This document shows, one piece after another, positions 1-7,946 of a stretch of DNA of 64,000 nucleotides (positions are counted from its first letter, which is position 1; every line of letters begins with the position of its first letter). Under the pieces are notes generated by a model. It had not been told where the DNA came from and searched no databases. It was given only the letters and a program-made list of their open reading frames with translations. The translations under genes were made by a program, and so were the position numbers. The stretch comes from Marinimicrobium koreense (GTDB lineage Bacteria > Pseudomonadota > Gammaproteobacteria > Pseudomonadales > Cellvibrionaceae). The DNA is taken from NCBI RefSeq assembly GCF_003762925.1, contig NZ_RJUK01000001.1, positions 2,232,001-2,296,000 on the forward strand. The letters are read 5' to 3'.

Positions 1-1464
1 GATGGGCGAGCGGCGATCATCGCCGTATTCCTTGGCCACCTGCTGCAGCTCTTTGCGAATCAGGGTTTTCAGGCGAGTGGCGGACCCGAGGGTTTTCTCC
101 AGTTGGTCCCGCTCTTTTTCCAGGGCTTCCTGCTCGCCCCGGATCTTCATTTCCTCAAGACGCGCCAACTGGCGCAACTTGGTGTCCAGAATGTAGTCGG
201 CCTGAACGTCGGACAGTTTGAAGCGCTCCATCAACACCGCTTTGGGCTCGTCCTCGGTGCGGATGATGTGGATGACTTCATCGATGTTCAGATAGGCGAT
301 CAGCAAGCCTTCCAACAGGTGCAGGCGCTTCTGCACCTTGTCCAGGCGGAACTGCAGACGACGCCGGGTGGTGACCGTGCGGAAGCTGAGCCACTCGGAC
401 AGAATGACATCCAGGCTTTTCACGCCCGGACGACCATCGATGCCGATCATGTTCATATTGACCCGGTAGGTTTTCTCCAGGTCGGTACTGGCGAACAGAT
501 GCTGCATCAACTGCTCGGCATCCACCCGGTTGGAGCGTGGGGTGATCACCAGCCGGGTGGGGTTTTCGTGGTCCGATTCATCCCGCAGATCGGTGACCAT
601 GGGCAGTTTCTTGGCCTGCATCTGGGCCGCGATCTGCTCCAGAATCTTGGCGCCACTGACCTGATGAGGCAGTGCGGTAATGATGATATCCCCGCTGTCC
701 TTTTCCCTGGTCCAGACACCGCGCATGCGCAGACTGCCCCGGCCGGTCTGGTACATCTTGATCAGATCTTCCCGGGGCGTGATCAGCTCCGCCTCGGTGG
801 GCATATCCGGGCCCTGAATAAACTGGCACAGTTCGTTCACATCCGCCTTGGGGTTATCGAGCAGATGAATACAGGCCTCGACCACCTCCCGCAGGTTATG
901 GGGCGGGATGTCCGTGGCCATCCCCACGGCAATGCCGGTGGTGCCATTGAGTAGCACATTAGGCACCCGGGCGGGCAGCACCTTGGGCTCGTCCATGGTG
1001 CCGTCGAAATTTGGCTGCCAATCCACCGTACCCTGGCCCAACTCCTCCAGCAGCACCTCACTGTAGCGCGCCAGACGCGACTCGGTGTACCGCATGGCGG
1101 CAAACGACTTGGGATCATCCGGCGACCCCCAGTTCCCCTGCCCGTCCACCAGGGTGTACCGGTACGAAAACGGCTGGGCCATCAACACCATGGACTCGTA
1201 AGCGGCCGAATCCCCATGCGGGTGGAACTTACCGATCACATCGCCCACTGTACGGGCCGACTTCTTGAACTTCGCCGTCGCCTTCAGCCCCAGCTCGCTC
1301 ATGGCATAGACAATACGGCGCTGAACCGGCTTGAGCCCGTCACCGATATTGGGCAGGGCGCGATCGAGAATGACGTACATGGAATAATCCAGATACGCCT
1401 TCTCGGTATAGTCTTTGAGGGGAATGCGCTCTTCAGCGTCGGGGGATACTACGACTTCGTTCAT
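1..1464 (-). CDS. parC: DNA topoisomerase IV subunit A (partial)
   Basis: Breakage-reunion subunit of topoisomerase IV, which decatenates daughter chromosomes together with ParE. The 488 codons seen are the N-terminal two thirds; the C-terminal DNA-wrapping domain lies beyond the left edge of the window. The quinolone-resistance region reads [13 protein letters not shown], with Ser86 and Glu90 in the places of E. coli Ser80 and Glu84, so it is the sensitive-type sequence. The catalytic tyrosine is Tyr126 in AAMRYTESR. The start MNEVVV is the first ATG, and the reading frame stays open to base 1. ParC is distinguished from GyrA by the close match to the ParC motif ([29 protein letters not shown]). 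Confidence 0.95.
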   Translation of the reverse strand, partial: MNEVVVSPDAEERIPLKDYTEKAYLDYSMYVILDRALPNIGDGLKPVQRRIVYAMSELGLKATAKFKKSARTVGDVIGKFHPHGDSAAYESMVLMAQPFSYRYTLVDGQGNWGSPDDPKSFAAMRYTESRLARYSEVLLEELGQGTVDWQPNFDGTMDEPKVLPARVPNVLLNGTTGIAVGMATDIPPHNLREVVEACIHLLDNPKADVNELCQFIQGPDMPTEAELITPREDLIKMYQTGRGSLRMRGVWTREKDSGDIIITALPHQVSGAKILEQIAAQMQAKKLPMVTDLRDESDHENPTRLVITPRSNRVDAEQLMQHLFASTDLEKTYRVNMNMIGIDGRPGVKSLDVILSEWLSFRTVTTRRRLQFRLDKVQKRLHLLEGLLIAYLNIDEVIHIIRTEDEPKAVLMERFKLSDVQADYILDTKLRQLARLEEMKIRGEQEALEKERDQLEKTLGSATRLKTLIRKELQQVAKEYGDDRRSPI

Positions 1465-1485
1465 GCAAATTCCTGGTCGTTATCG

Positions 1486-1941
1486 TTAATACTGCAGCTT
1501 GATCTCGCCCTGCTCCGAGACCCGCATGGACGGCAACCACTGGCTGAAATCCAACTTGGCGTCGAAATTGTAACTGACCCGGTCACTGACCGCCCGCTGG
1601 CTGAAGTGCTGGACCAACCGCGCAATGGACAACAGGTTGGCAGAGACCTCCACGGTCACCGGAGTCTCCTCATACGCCTTGAGGGTGGGCACCTGGCTGG
1701 AAACGCCACTCAAGACATCGATGTTTTCGATGCCGATGTTATAAGAGATCCCGCGCACGGACAAATCCCGCGCATTGGGATTGGTGATACCGAGATGAAC
1801 CGCAATGCGCTGCTCCATACCCTGAGCCGGCAAAAGCTCAAGCCCCGTGACCTTGACCTGGGGCTCCTGAATACCGAAAGGAATCTGGGAGCAGGCGGCG
1901 AGCATTAAGGCCACCACGGCCAAAAGCCCGGTACGAAGCAC
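1486..1941 (-). CDS. LEA type 2 family lipoprotein
   Basis: Small exported protein of the LEA-14/WHy (water stress and hypersensitive response) fold, found in many gammaproteobacteria next to parC; its molecular role is not established. From the GTG at 1941 it is 151 residues. A signal peptide VLRTGLLAVVALMLAAC ends in a lipobox with Cys17 as the probable lipidated residue. The rest (ITNPNARDLSVRGISYNIGIENI, then a sandwich-like domain) matches the family pattern of a repeated beta-sandwich with an NPN motif. The start is uncertain: no Shine-Dalgarno sequence is visible before the GTG, because a palindromic element ends only 7 bases upstream. The frame stays open back through that element to 2160, but that upstream sequence encodes no credible protein. 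Confidence 0.7.
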   Translation of the reverse strand: MLRTGLLAVVALMLAACSQIPFGIQEPQVKVTGLELLPAQGMEQRIAVHLGITNPNARDLSVRGISYNIGIENIDVLSGVSSQVPTLKAYEETPVTVEVSANLLSIARLVQHFSQRAVSDRVSYNFDAKLDFSQWLPSMRVSEQGEIKLQY

Positions 1942-1948
1942 TGAGGCG

Positions 1949-2103
1949 CGGATAGGGGTAGACCGTTCCTGGACCGTAGAGCGCGGGAAGCGCGGTTGCG
2001 AGCCCCCAGGGGCCGCTCCTTGGCATCCATGCCATCGCGGCATTCGTGCATCCATGCACATCATGGGTTTACGGCGTGTCCAGGAACGGTCTACCCCTAT
2101 CCG
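1949..2103. repeat. Structured palindromic element, copy A
   Basis: Two perfect 26-base inverted arms (1949-1974 and 2078-2103) enclose 103 bases. The core carries the family motifs GCGAGCCCCCAGG (from about 1998) and CATGGGTTTACGGCGTGTC (ending 2080). This copy is longer than the others because the middle holds two extra hairpins, at 2022-2033 (GGCATCCATGCC) and 2046-2059 (GTGCATCCATGCAC), whose loops read TGGA on the minus strand. A further hairpin with GGGA in its loop lies near 1983-1995. The element fills the upstream region of the LEA lipoprotein gene. Confidence 0.85.
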
Positions 2104-2262
2104 TGCCGGACGTCCTGCACCCATCAAACGTTCTATAACCGTCAACAATTGATACCACATGCGCTCTACTCTCCTATCTAGCAGCAGACTGAAACCAGTC
2201 CAGTAATGTTTCCAAGCAGACTACACCACCCCGTGGATTGCAGTGACGGCCCCTGAAGCTTT

Positions 2263-2278
2263 TGTGAGGTATATCACA
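2263..2278. promoter_or_regulatory. CRP/Vfr-type binding site
   Basis: The sequence TGTGA-GGTATA-TCACA is a perfect match to the CRP half-site consensus TGTGA-N6-TCACA. Its centre (2270.5) lies about 41.5 bases before the transcription start predicted from the extended -10 element at 2297-2305. That is the spacing of class II CRP-activated promoters. It faces the hypothetical gene starting at 2375. That a CRP-family protein binds here is inference. Confidence 0.7.
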
Positions 2279-2296
2279 TGACATCCGGGAGCGCTG

Positions 2297-2305
2297 TGGT
2301 GTAAT
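2297..2305 (+). promoter_or_regulatory. Extended -10 promoter element
   Basis: TGG-TGTAAT: an extended -10 (TGn) followed by a hexamer differing from TATAAT at one position. There is no good -35 hexamer; the CRP-type site occupies that place, as expected for an activator-dependent class II promoter. Transcription would start near 2312, giving a leader of about 63 bases to the ATG at 2375. Confidence 0.5.
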
Positions 2306-2374
2306 CCCGCACGGACTGGCCAAAATGGACCACCCCAACAAGAATCAACCGAGCCAACAACACCGAGAGAGTCT

Positions 2375-2719
2375 ATGCCCAAGCACCCGCTCAGCACCGA
2401 CGAACTACTGGGCAGCCGGGAAATTCGTTTCATCGATCGCCAGGAAACCAACTACCCCAACCTCATGCGCCTGTGCCTGGACTTCGACTTCTGCGTCCTG
2501 CAATTGTTGCACAAAACCCCCGTGCCCACCGCCAATAAATCCTTCGTACTCGTCACCCGGGACTACCGGCTGACACCCACAGCCGCCATCAGCCCCGCCT
2601 TCGCCGAACTCGAACAACTCGAAACCTACGTCCACCTGCACCAGGTCGACATCCTCCACGACTACCTGTTCGGATTCGTCGACGAAGACATCGCCAACAG
2701 CGCCAGAGGCGGAGAATAA
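2375..2719 (+). CDS. Hypothetical protein, 114 aa
   Basis: I do not recognise a family. The protein is 114 residues, soluble, without signal peptide or membrane segment. It contains a cysteine-bearing aromatic stretch (LCLDFDFCVLQLLHK near residues 34-48) and ends acidic. The ATG follows a purine-rich ribosome site (GAGAGAG) at a good distance. Codon use is like that of its neighbours, and the GC-rich third positions support real coding. It lies behind the CRP-type promoter at 2263-2305. The next gene, an FAD oxidoreductase, follows after 102 bases on the same strand and may be co-transcribed, though a weak TATGCT near 2790 could serve it separately. Confidence 0.6.
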   Translation: MPKHPLSTDELLGSREIRFIDRQETNYPNLMRLCLDFDFCVLQLLHKTPVPTANKSFVLVTRDYRLTPTAAISPAFAELEQLETYVHLHQVDILHDYLFGFVDEDIANSARGGE

Positions 2720-2821
2720 CCGCTAACCACCCCAACCAGTCACTGTCAGAATTACCGGCACTCCGTAGACGCTGGGCACCGGGTTCGCTATGCTCTCGGC
2801 TTTTGCCTGAGCGCCGTTGTT

Positions 2822-3949
2822 ATGCGAACTCTGCTTCTGGCCGGTGGCGGCCTGACGCACGCCCTCTACTTGGCCAACGCCCGCCACCTGCTACCCGACG
2901 ATGTGCGAGTGATACTGGTGTCACCAGAGCGGTTTGTTCCCTACTCGGGCATGCTGCCCGGGCTGATTGCCGGACGCTTTCGCTTTCGGGATTGCCACAT
3001 CGACCTGGGCCAGCTCTGCCGGGCCACGCACACCGAATTACAGTTCGGCCGCCTGGCCTCCCTGGACCTGGCGCAACGCCGTGCACAGCTCGACAATGGC
3101 GACGCCATTGGCTTTGACCTCCTGTCAGTCAACACCGGTCTGCAGGCCACCGATACCATCCCCGGACTGGCCGAGCACGGCATGAGCACACGTCCGATCA
3201 GTGGGTTTTTGCCCCGCTGGCAGGAAACACTGGCGGACCTGTGTGCCCGGGATCGGAACAACCCGGCCAACCTGGCCGTCATCGGCGGAAACCTCGATGG
3301 TGTGGAAATGGCCCTGGCCGTTCGCCAGCGGCTGCTGCATGAAGACAACCTGAAGGCGCCGGTGAGCATCCACCTGGTCCACGGTGGCGGTAAGCTGCTG
3401 CCCGAGTTTCCCCTGGCCGCTCAGCTACGCGCCGCACAATTACTGCAGGAGCGGGAGATTCGAGTCCACCCCCTGTTTGATGTGGCACGCGTGGATGACC
3501 AACAGATCTACACCGATCGCCATCAGCACCTGCCCATGGACAGCGTGATCTGGTGTGTTTCCGGGCAACCGGGCGCCTGGGTCAAAACATCGGGGCTGGC
3601 ACTGACCGACCGGGGCCGGATTCAGGTCAATGCACATCTACAGGCGGTCAATCATCCGTTCGTGTTCGCCGCCGGCGCGGTCGCCAGTGTGACCGGCGGC
3701 CCAGAGCCCGGAGCCGCGGCAAACCTGGCACTGCGGCAGGCGCCAGTGCTGGCCGCCAATCTGGCCCGCGCTCTGGCCGGTGAACCACTCAGACGCTACA
3801 AGTCCGGCCGACGGACGCTGTCGATCATTACCACCAGCAATGATTACGCGCTGGCCCGTTACGGCAATCAGGTCTGGGGTGGCAAGTGGATAGAACGCTG
3901 GAAATATCGGCGGGACCGGAAGGTCATGGCGAGCTTCCCCCGGGCCTGA
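2822..3949 (+). CDS. FAD-dependent NADH dehydrogenase-like oxidoreductase
   Basis: A 375-residue two-dinucleotide-domain flavoprotein of the NDH-2/pyridine nucleotide-disulfide reductase fold. The N-terminal FAD motif LLLAGGGLTHALYL (residues 4-17) is a variant of GxGxxx. VSPERFVPYSGMLPGLIAG is characteristic of the branch that also forms the N-terminal half of some selenide-dikinase (SelD) fusions. A second nucleotide site, LAVIGGNLDGVEMALAVRQRL, lies near residues 151-171, and the C-terminal FAD contact FVFAAGAVASVTGGPEPGAAANLALRQAP follows. No redox-active CxxC is present, so a disulfide reductase is unlikely. No selD partner is adjacent. The electron acceptor is unknown; transfer from NAD(P)H to a quinone or small acceptor is the family expectation. 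Confidence 0.75.
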   Translation: MRTLLLAGGGLTHALYLANARHLLPDDVRVILVSPERFVPYSGMLPGLIAGRFRFRDCHIDLGQLCRATHTELQFGRLASLDLAQRRAQLDNGDAIGFDLLSVNTGLQATDTIPGLAEHGMSTRPISGFLPRWQETLADLCARDRNNPANLAVIGGNLDGVEMALAVRQRLLHEDNLKAPVSIHLVHGGGKLLPEFPLAAQLRAAQLLQEREIRVHPLFDVARVDDQQIYTDRHQHLPMDSVIWCVSGQPGAWVKTSGLALTDRGRIQVNAHLQAVNHPFVFAAGAVASVTGGPEPGAAANLALRQAPVLAANLARALAGEPLRRYKSGRRTLSIITTSNDYALARYGNQVWGGKWIERWKYRRDRKVMASFPRA

Positions 3950-3957
3950 AGGCCCGG
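3940..3957. terminator. Hairpin between convergent genes
   Basis: CCGGGCCT-GA-AGGCCCGG is a perfect 8-bp stem with a 2-base loop. It overlaps the stop codon of the FAD oxidoreductase gene and faces the convergent DUF2750 gene. There is no U-tract on either strand, so termination is uncertain. Confidence 0.3.
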
Positions 3958-3984
3958 AGTTGGGGCGGATCAGGTACGCAGTCG

Positions 3985-4347
3985 CTACTCCATTTCCTGC
4001 TCAAACTCCTCGAGCAGGTCCATGGGCTCAATTTCTTCCCCTTCGAGGGACTCATCCCAGTTCACCCCGACCAGCAGTTCATCGTCGTGCATACCGGGCA
4101 GCCAGTCGTCCAGAAACTCTTCCAGATCGATCGGCACGGGTTTGTAGTCTGTCCACTCCTCCCGACAGTGCACCTGTGCCAAGGCCAGCTCGGACCACAG
4201 GGGCATCACATCGCTGTCATCATATTTCTCGGAAGGACACAGCGCCCAACCATCCGGGCCTTCGAGCCCGTAAACACAGCCGTGGTCCATCGCTTCGACA
4301 ATAAAACGATCGAGGTTTTCAGCGGGGTCATCGCTCAGTGCGGTCAT
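3985..4347 (-). CDS. DUF2750 domain protein
   Basis: A 120-residue acidic cytoplasmic protein of the DUF2750 family, function unknown. Family hallmarks seen are YGLEGPDGWALCPSEKYDD (near 26-44), DVMPLWSELALAQVHC (near 46-61), EEWTDYKPVPIDLEEFLDDWLPGM and the conserved VGVNWDESLEG. The C-terminus is rich in Glu. Length is typical for the family. It is convergent with the FAD oxidoreductase gene and is followed 3' by nothing on its own strand. The protein may bind a partner through its acidic tail, but nothing in the sequence shows this. Confidence 0.85.
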   Translation of the reverse strand: MTALSDDPAENLDRFIVEAMDHGCVYGLEGPDGWALCPSEKYDDSDVMPLWSELALAQVHCREEWTDYKPVPIDLEEFLDDWLPGMHDDELLVGVNWDESLEGEEIEPMDLLEEFEQEME

Positions 4348-4381
4348 GATGGGCGTTTCCTTGGGCTTCTAACGACAGGGG

Positions 4382-5065
4382 TTACAATACCAGACAGCGG
4401 CCATTGGCTTTAAGCCAATCCCGCTGACGGAGATAATCGGGGCACACTTGTCCGACCAGTTGCCAGAATGCCCGACTGTGGTTCATGTGACGCAGGTGAC
4501 AGACTTCGTGAGCGACAAGATAGTCCACAACCGCCTCCGGGGCCAGAAGAATCTGCCAGTTGTACTGAATCTCACCCGAGCGGGTGCAGTGCCCCCACTT
4601 TGATCGGGTCACTCTCACTCTGACCCCGGAGTGGCTCAGCTCCATCTGACGAGTCAACGCATCGGTTTTCGCGCGCAATCGCTCCAGTCCCTGCTCCCGG
4701 TACCACCCCTGCACCAGCCGCCGGGCCTGCGCCTCAGGTTCCAGCCGACTGCGTCGCGAGCAACAGACCGCCAATCGGTCACCCACCTGCTCTACCCGGC
4801 CACAACTCCCCATGGTCACCGAGAGCGTCAGTTGTTGCCCCATGAAAGGCAGGCGGGTGCCGGATACATAGCGATACTCCGGAATCCGGGCCAGCATCTG
4901 CTGCTGAGCGCGCACTTTGCGCGCGATCCAGTCGCTTTTCTGACGGACAAACCGGTCCAGATCCCGCTCCGCTATGCCCACCGGGGCTCGCACCAGCAAC
5001 TGGGCATCGCGTACCTCCAGGCTGACCGTGCGGCGGCGCGAGGATCGTTTAATGGTATAGCGCAC
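4382..5065 (-). CDS. YgjP/DUF45-family zinc metalloprotease
   Basis: Putative cytoplasmic zinc protease of the M48-related YgjP-like (DUF45) family, 227 residues. The zinc motif HEVCH spans residues 186-190, with Glu187 as the general base, and the third ligand is probably His196 in HMNHSRAFW. Upstream, RVTRSKWGHCTRSGEIQYNWQILLAPE (about 151-177) is the family signature SRWGSC...INWRLILAP. The N-terminal third is basic (MRYTIKRSSRRRTVSLEV). Substrates are not known. It lies just downstream of the GNAT-C39 gene on the same strand with a 32-base gap and may share its transcript. Confidence 0.85.
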   Translation of the reverse strand: MRYTIKRSSRRRTVSLEVRDAQLLVRAPVGIAERDLDRFVRQKSDWIARKVRAQQQMLARIPEYRYVSGTRLPFMGQQLTLSVTMGSCGRVEQVGDRLAVCCSRRSRLEPEAQARRLVQGWYREQGLERLRAKTDALTRQMELSHSGVRVRVTRSKWGHCTRSGEIQYNWQILLAPEAVVDYLVAHEVCHLRHMNHSRAFWQLVGQVCPDYLRQRDWLKANGRCLVL

Positions 5066-5097
5066 AGGCAGGGCTCGCTTTGCGTAACATCAAATTT

Positions 5098-6276
5098 TTA
5101 TTCCCCCGGACCGGACAACTCACGGGACAGAATCACCGCGGTACGCAGCCGGCTTCGGCCGAAACTGGTCATCCGCTCGAAATCGGCCCGCGCCAGAGGA
5201 AGGTATTGGCAATCCAGCGCGGTCTGCCCCTGGCCATCCGGATCCGGATCGTGAACATAAATACACTCTTCGTCATAGCCACTCATGACGACCCAGTGGG
5301 GCGCTTTTTTGCTGTCCATCCGGTAGGTACTGATCAGGATGATCGGTACCCCACCGCGATCAAACGCCGCGATCAGATCATCCTGACGAACCTCGCGATA
5401 GTGAACCGGAACGGCCCGCGCCTCAAGCGCGTGGCGATAATCCTCATGCACCAGCATCATGACCGGCTTTTTGGTCTCATCGCGCACCCCATCGAGAAAC
5501 AGCGGCCCATCATGGTTGACCCAGACTTCCGCCCGGTAGCCCCGGGTGTCGGCGGCCAGCGCCATACCCATGGGGTGACAACCGCCATGCCCCGAGGTCA
5601 TGAAGATGGTCGTGGATTCACGCCACAGACGCAGCTCCTCGGTATCGGAAGGCTGGTAGTCCGGTTTCAGGGCGGCCATGGCCATCATCAGCGACGCGGG
5701 ACCGCAGGTAAAGCGGGTACTCTGGGCCAACCAGGGAATGGCCCGATGATAGGCCGTATCGCCCACCACCCGGATCCGTTTCTGGTAACGCAGCGCATCG
5801 GTGTGGTCCTCGTAGTAGTCCTGATACAGCCCGAACTGTTTGTACCCCAGGGTCTCGTAGAGGGCGATGGCGCTGGTGTTTTTACTGCTGACCTCCAGGC
5901 GCATGTAGAACCGGCCGCTGTCCCGCGCGCCGTCTTCCCCGGCGCCGATCAGGCGCCGCGCCAACCCCTGGCCCCGGTAGTCCGGATCCACCGCCAGAGA
6001 GTACATGCGGGCCAGGCGCGTCCCCCGGTGAAACAGAACCAGTATGTAACCGGCCAGACAGTCGCCATCGCGCGCGACCAGAAATACCCGCTGGTCACCC
6101 TCCAGCCAGCGGCGAAAGCTGCGGCGACTGAGGCGGTCGCTGGTAAAACAGCGTTGCTCCAGAGCGACAAGGGCGTCGAGATCATCGGGCCTTACGCTCT
6201 CAAGGGGGAGGGAGGACATGGATACCGCCTTCATCAGATTCACTTGCGATTGTTTCGAACGCTCAGGGCTATCCAT
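5098..6276 (-). CDS. GNAT acetyltransferase / C39-like peptidase fusion
   Basis: A 392-residue two-domain protein. Residues 24-168 form a RimI-like GNAT domain; the acetyl-CoA loop is VDPDYRGQGLARRLI (97-111), followed by NTSAIALYETLGYKQFG. Residues 180-385 form a papain-like C39 domain: Cys191 in QSTRFTCGPAS, His327 in KAPHWVVMSGY and Asp343 in HDPDPDG fit the Cys-His-Asp triad, and Gln185 sits where an oxyanion-hole residue would. C39 peptidases usually cut double-glycine leader peptides inside an ABC transporter, but here no transporter is attached and there is no membrane segment. The ATG at 6276 begins 10 bases after the stop of the Na/Pi symporter gene, suggesting coupling. Methionines at residues 15 and 20 are alternative starts. 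Confidence 0.8.
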   Translation of the reverse strand: MDSPERSKQSQVNLMKAVSMSSLPLESVRPDDLDALVALEQRCFTSDRLSRRSFRRWLEGDQRVFLVARDGDCLAGYILVLFHRGTRLARMYSLAVDPDYRGQGLARRLIGAGEDGARDSGRFYMRLEVSSKNTSAIALYETLGYKQFGLYQDYYEDHTDALRYQKRIRVVGDTAYHRAIPWLAQSTRFTCGPASLMMAMAALKPDYQPSDTEELRLWRESTTIFMTSGHGGCHPMGMALAADTRGYRAEVWVNHDGPLFLDGVRDETKKPVMMLVHEDYRHALEARAVPVHYREVRQDDLIAAFDRGGVPIILISTYRMDSKKAPHWVVMSGYDEECIYVHDPDPDGQGQTALDCQYLPLARADFERMTSFGRSRLRTAVILSRELSGPGE

Positions 6277-6285
6277 TACTTGGGC

Positions 6286-7854
6286 TCAGGGCTGCTGATA
6301 ATTCAATTCCCGGGTATGTACGTCGATGCGCCCGATGTGCACGGCGACCCGCTGCAGCCAGCGCACGACCTCCATCCGGGCGACCCCCTGCTTCAGCTCC
6401 AGTCGTCCCTGGGCAATGTCGTTCATGGTCTGCCGCCGGGTAGTTTGCTCGATTTGGGTGATTTGTGCGACCCGTTCCTGCACCTGGTCGGCGGGAAGCG
6501 AACGTTTTCCCCAGAGCGACAGCACCAGCGGACTGAGGGCGGCCTTGGCCTCGGCCAGATCGTCCCCGTTGCGCAACGTCACGGCCACGCTTTTATTGTC
6601 GCAACGCTCCAGCAGACGCTGCAGATGCTCGACGATCTGGATCGCCGCCAGTAGCCGCTCCCACTGACTGCCCGAGGTCCCTTCCAGGTGAATGGCATCC
6701 AGATATTCCTGCACATCGGACAGCTCTCGGGCAAGGTCCACCAGGGGGACCGAGCGACCAGACTCTCCGAGAATGTATTCCAGTTGCTCCGCCACCCGCT
6801 CAAACTGGGAGATCATGACCTTCTGCACCGCGGTCAGTGCCAGTTCGGGGTACTTGAGCAGCCCCCGATCCAGAATCTGCTGATAGCCGAAAGGCTTGTC
6901 CGGGAACAGACGCTCGACCATGTGAGCAAACTGTCCCGCAAACGGCACCACCAGCAACACGCCCAACAAATTGAACGCGGAGTGGAAACCCACCAGCGCA
7001 AACTCCTCGTGAACCACAAATGTCTCGGGCGCCACAAACCGCCAGGCGGCGATGTAGGGCACAATCAGAAACAGCGCCAGCGAACTCACGCAGGTGTTGT
7101 ACAGCACATGGGAAAAACCGGTGCGTCGCACCGACACATTGCCACCGATGGTGGCCGCTGCCGCCGTGAAGCTGGTGCCGATGTTCATTCCCACCACCAA
7201 CGATGCGGCCTGCTCGAAGACGATGGTATCCGTATGCAGTGCCGTCAGTGCCGCCACCACACCTGCACTGGAAGATTGCGTCACAACGGTAAACAGTACA
7301 CCAATGACCACCAGTTGAAACTTGCCCCACAGATCGTCCGCCGGGAACTGACTGAAGTCCATCTGCTCCCGCAGGCCTTCGAGCCCGCCCTGAAGCGTAT
7401 CAATACCGATGAAAATCAGACCAAAGCCGGCCAGCGCATATCCCAGCCCGCCCAGAGACCGGCGCCCAAACAGCTTGAGCATGGCCCCGGCAAACACAAA
7501 CAGGGCGGCCAGCAGGGACAGCTTGAGCTTGAAGCCGATCAGGGCCACGATCCAGCCCGTGACCGTGGTCCCCAAAGCCGAACCGAAAATGATGCCCAGT
7601 GCCTGGGAGAAACCGATCAAGCCCGCGCCAACAAAACCCACGGTGGCCACAATGGTGGCACTGGAGGATTGCAGCACGGCGGTGCCTACCAGCCCCGCCA
7701 GAACCCCGCTGACCGGGCTGCGGGTAAAGCGCATCAACACCCGGCGAATGGCGTCTCCGGCCATGGCCTTCAGGCCCTCGGTCATGAGCGTCATTCCCAA
7801 CAGGAACAAGCCCAGACCGCCCAATACTTCCACCAGCACCCGAATTAATTCCAT
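6286..7854 (-). CDS. Na/Pi cotransporter family protein
   Basis: Inner-membrane sodium-dependent phosphate importer (or exporter) of the PNaS/NptA family, 522 residues. The two inverted membrane repeats carry the diagnostic QSSS motifs: GTAVLQSSSATIVATVGF in the first and VVTQSSSAGVVAALTAL in the second. GMNIGTSFTAAAATIGG marks the second substrate region. After the last helix (near residue 300) comes a cytoplasmic PhoU-like helical domain up to the C-terminus. A second, unrelated phosphate system (DUF47-Pit) is present at 46.4-48.4 kb. The gene is divergent from psd with a 92-base gap and is probably the first gene of a run that includes the GNAT-C39 protein and the metalloprotease. Confidence 0.92.
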   Translation of the reverse strand: MELIRVLVEVLGGLGLFLLGMTLMTEGLKAMAGDAIRRVLMRFTRSPVSGVLAGLVGTAVLQSSSATIVATVGFVGAGLIGFSQALGIIFGSALGTTVTGWIVALIGFKLKLSLLAALFVFAGAMLKLFGRRSLGGLGYALAGFGLIFIGIDTLQGGLEGLREQMDFSQFPADDLWGKFQLVVIGVLFTVVTQSSSAGVVAALTALHTDTIVFEQAASLVVGMNIGTSFTAAAATIGGNVSVRRTGFSHVLYNTCVSSLALFLIVPYIAAWRFVAPETFVVHEEFALVGFHSAFNLLGVLLVVPFAGQFAHMVERLFPDKPFGYQQILDRGLLKYPELALTAVQKVMISQFERVAEQLEYILGESGRSVPLVDLARELSDVQEYLDAIHLEGTSGSQWERLLAAIQIVEHLQRLLERCDNKSVAVTLRNGDDLAEAKAALSPLVLSLWGKRSLPADQVQERVAQITQIEQTTRRQTMNDIAQGRLELKQGVARMEVVRWLQRVAVHIGRIDVHTRELNYQQP

Positions 7855-7946
7855 GATGATCCGTCGTTCGACTCCGGTCAGCCTGCCAGAGGGATATTTG
7901 CTATGATGGCGCCTCCGGAAACCGACCCTGCAGGCCCCCTGACACC

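Noticed and set aside
1838-2059. Small open frames within palindromic element A
   Set aside because: They follow the repeat sequence, lack ribosome sites and have no coding-like codon use.
5080-6654. A 524-codon open frame on the plus strand
   Set aside because: It runs antisense to the GNAT-C39 gene and the end of the Na/Pi symporter gene, both of which have clear domains. Long antisense frames are expected at this GC content.
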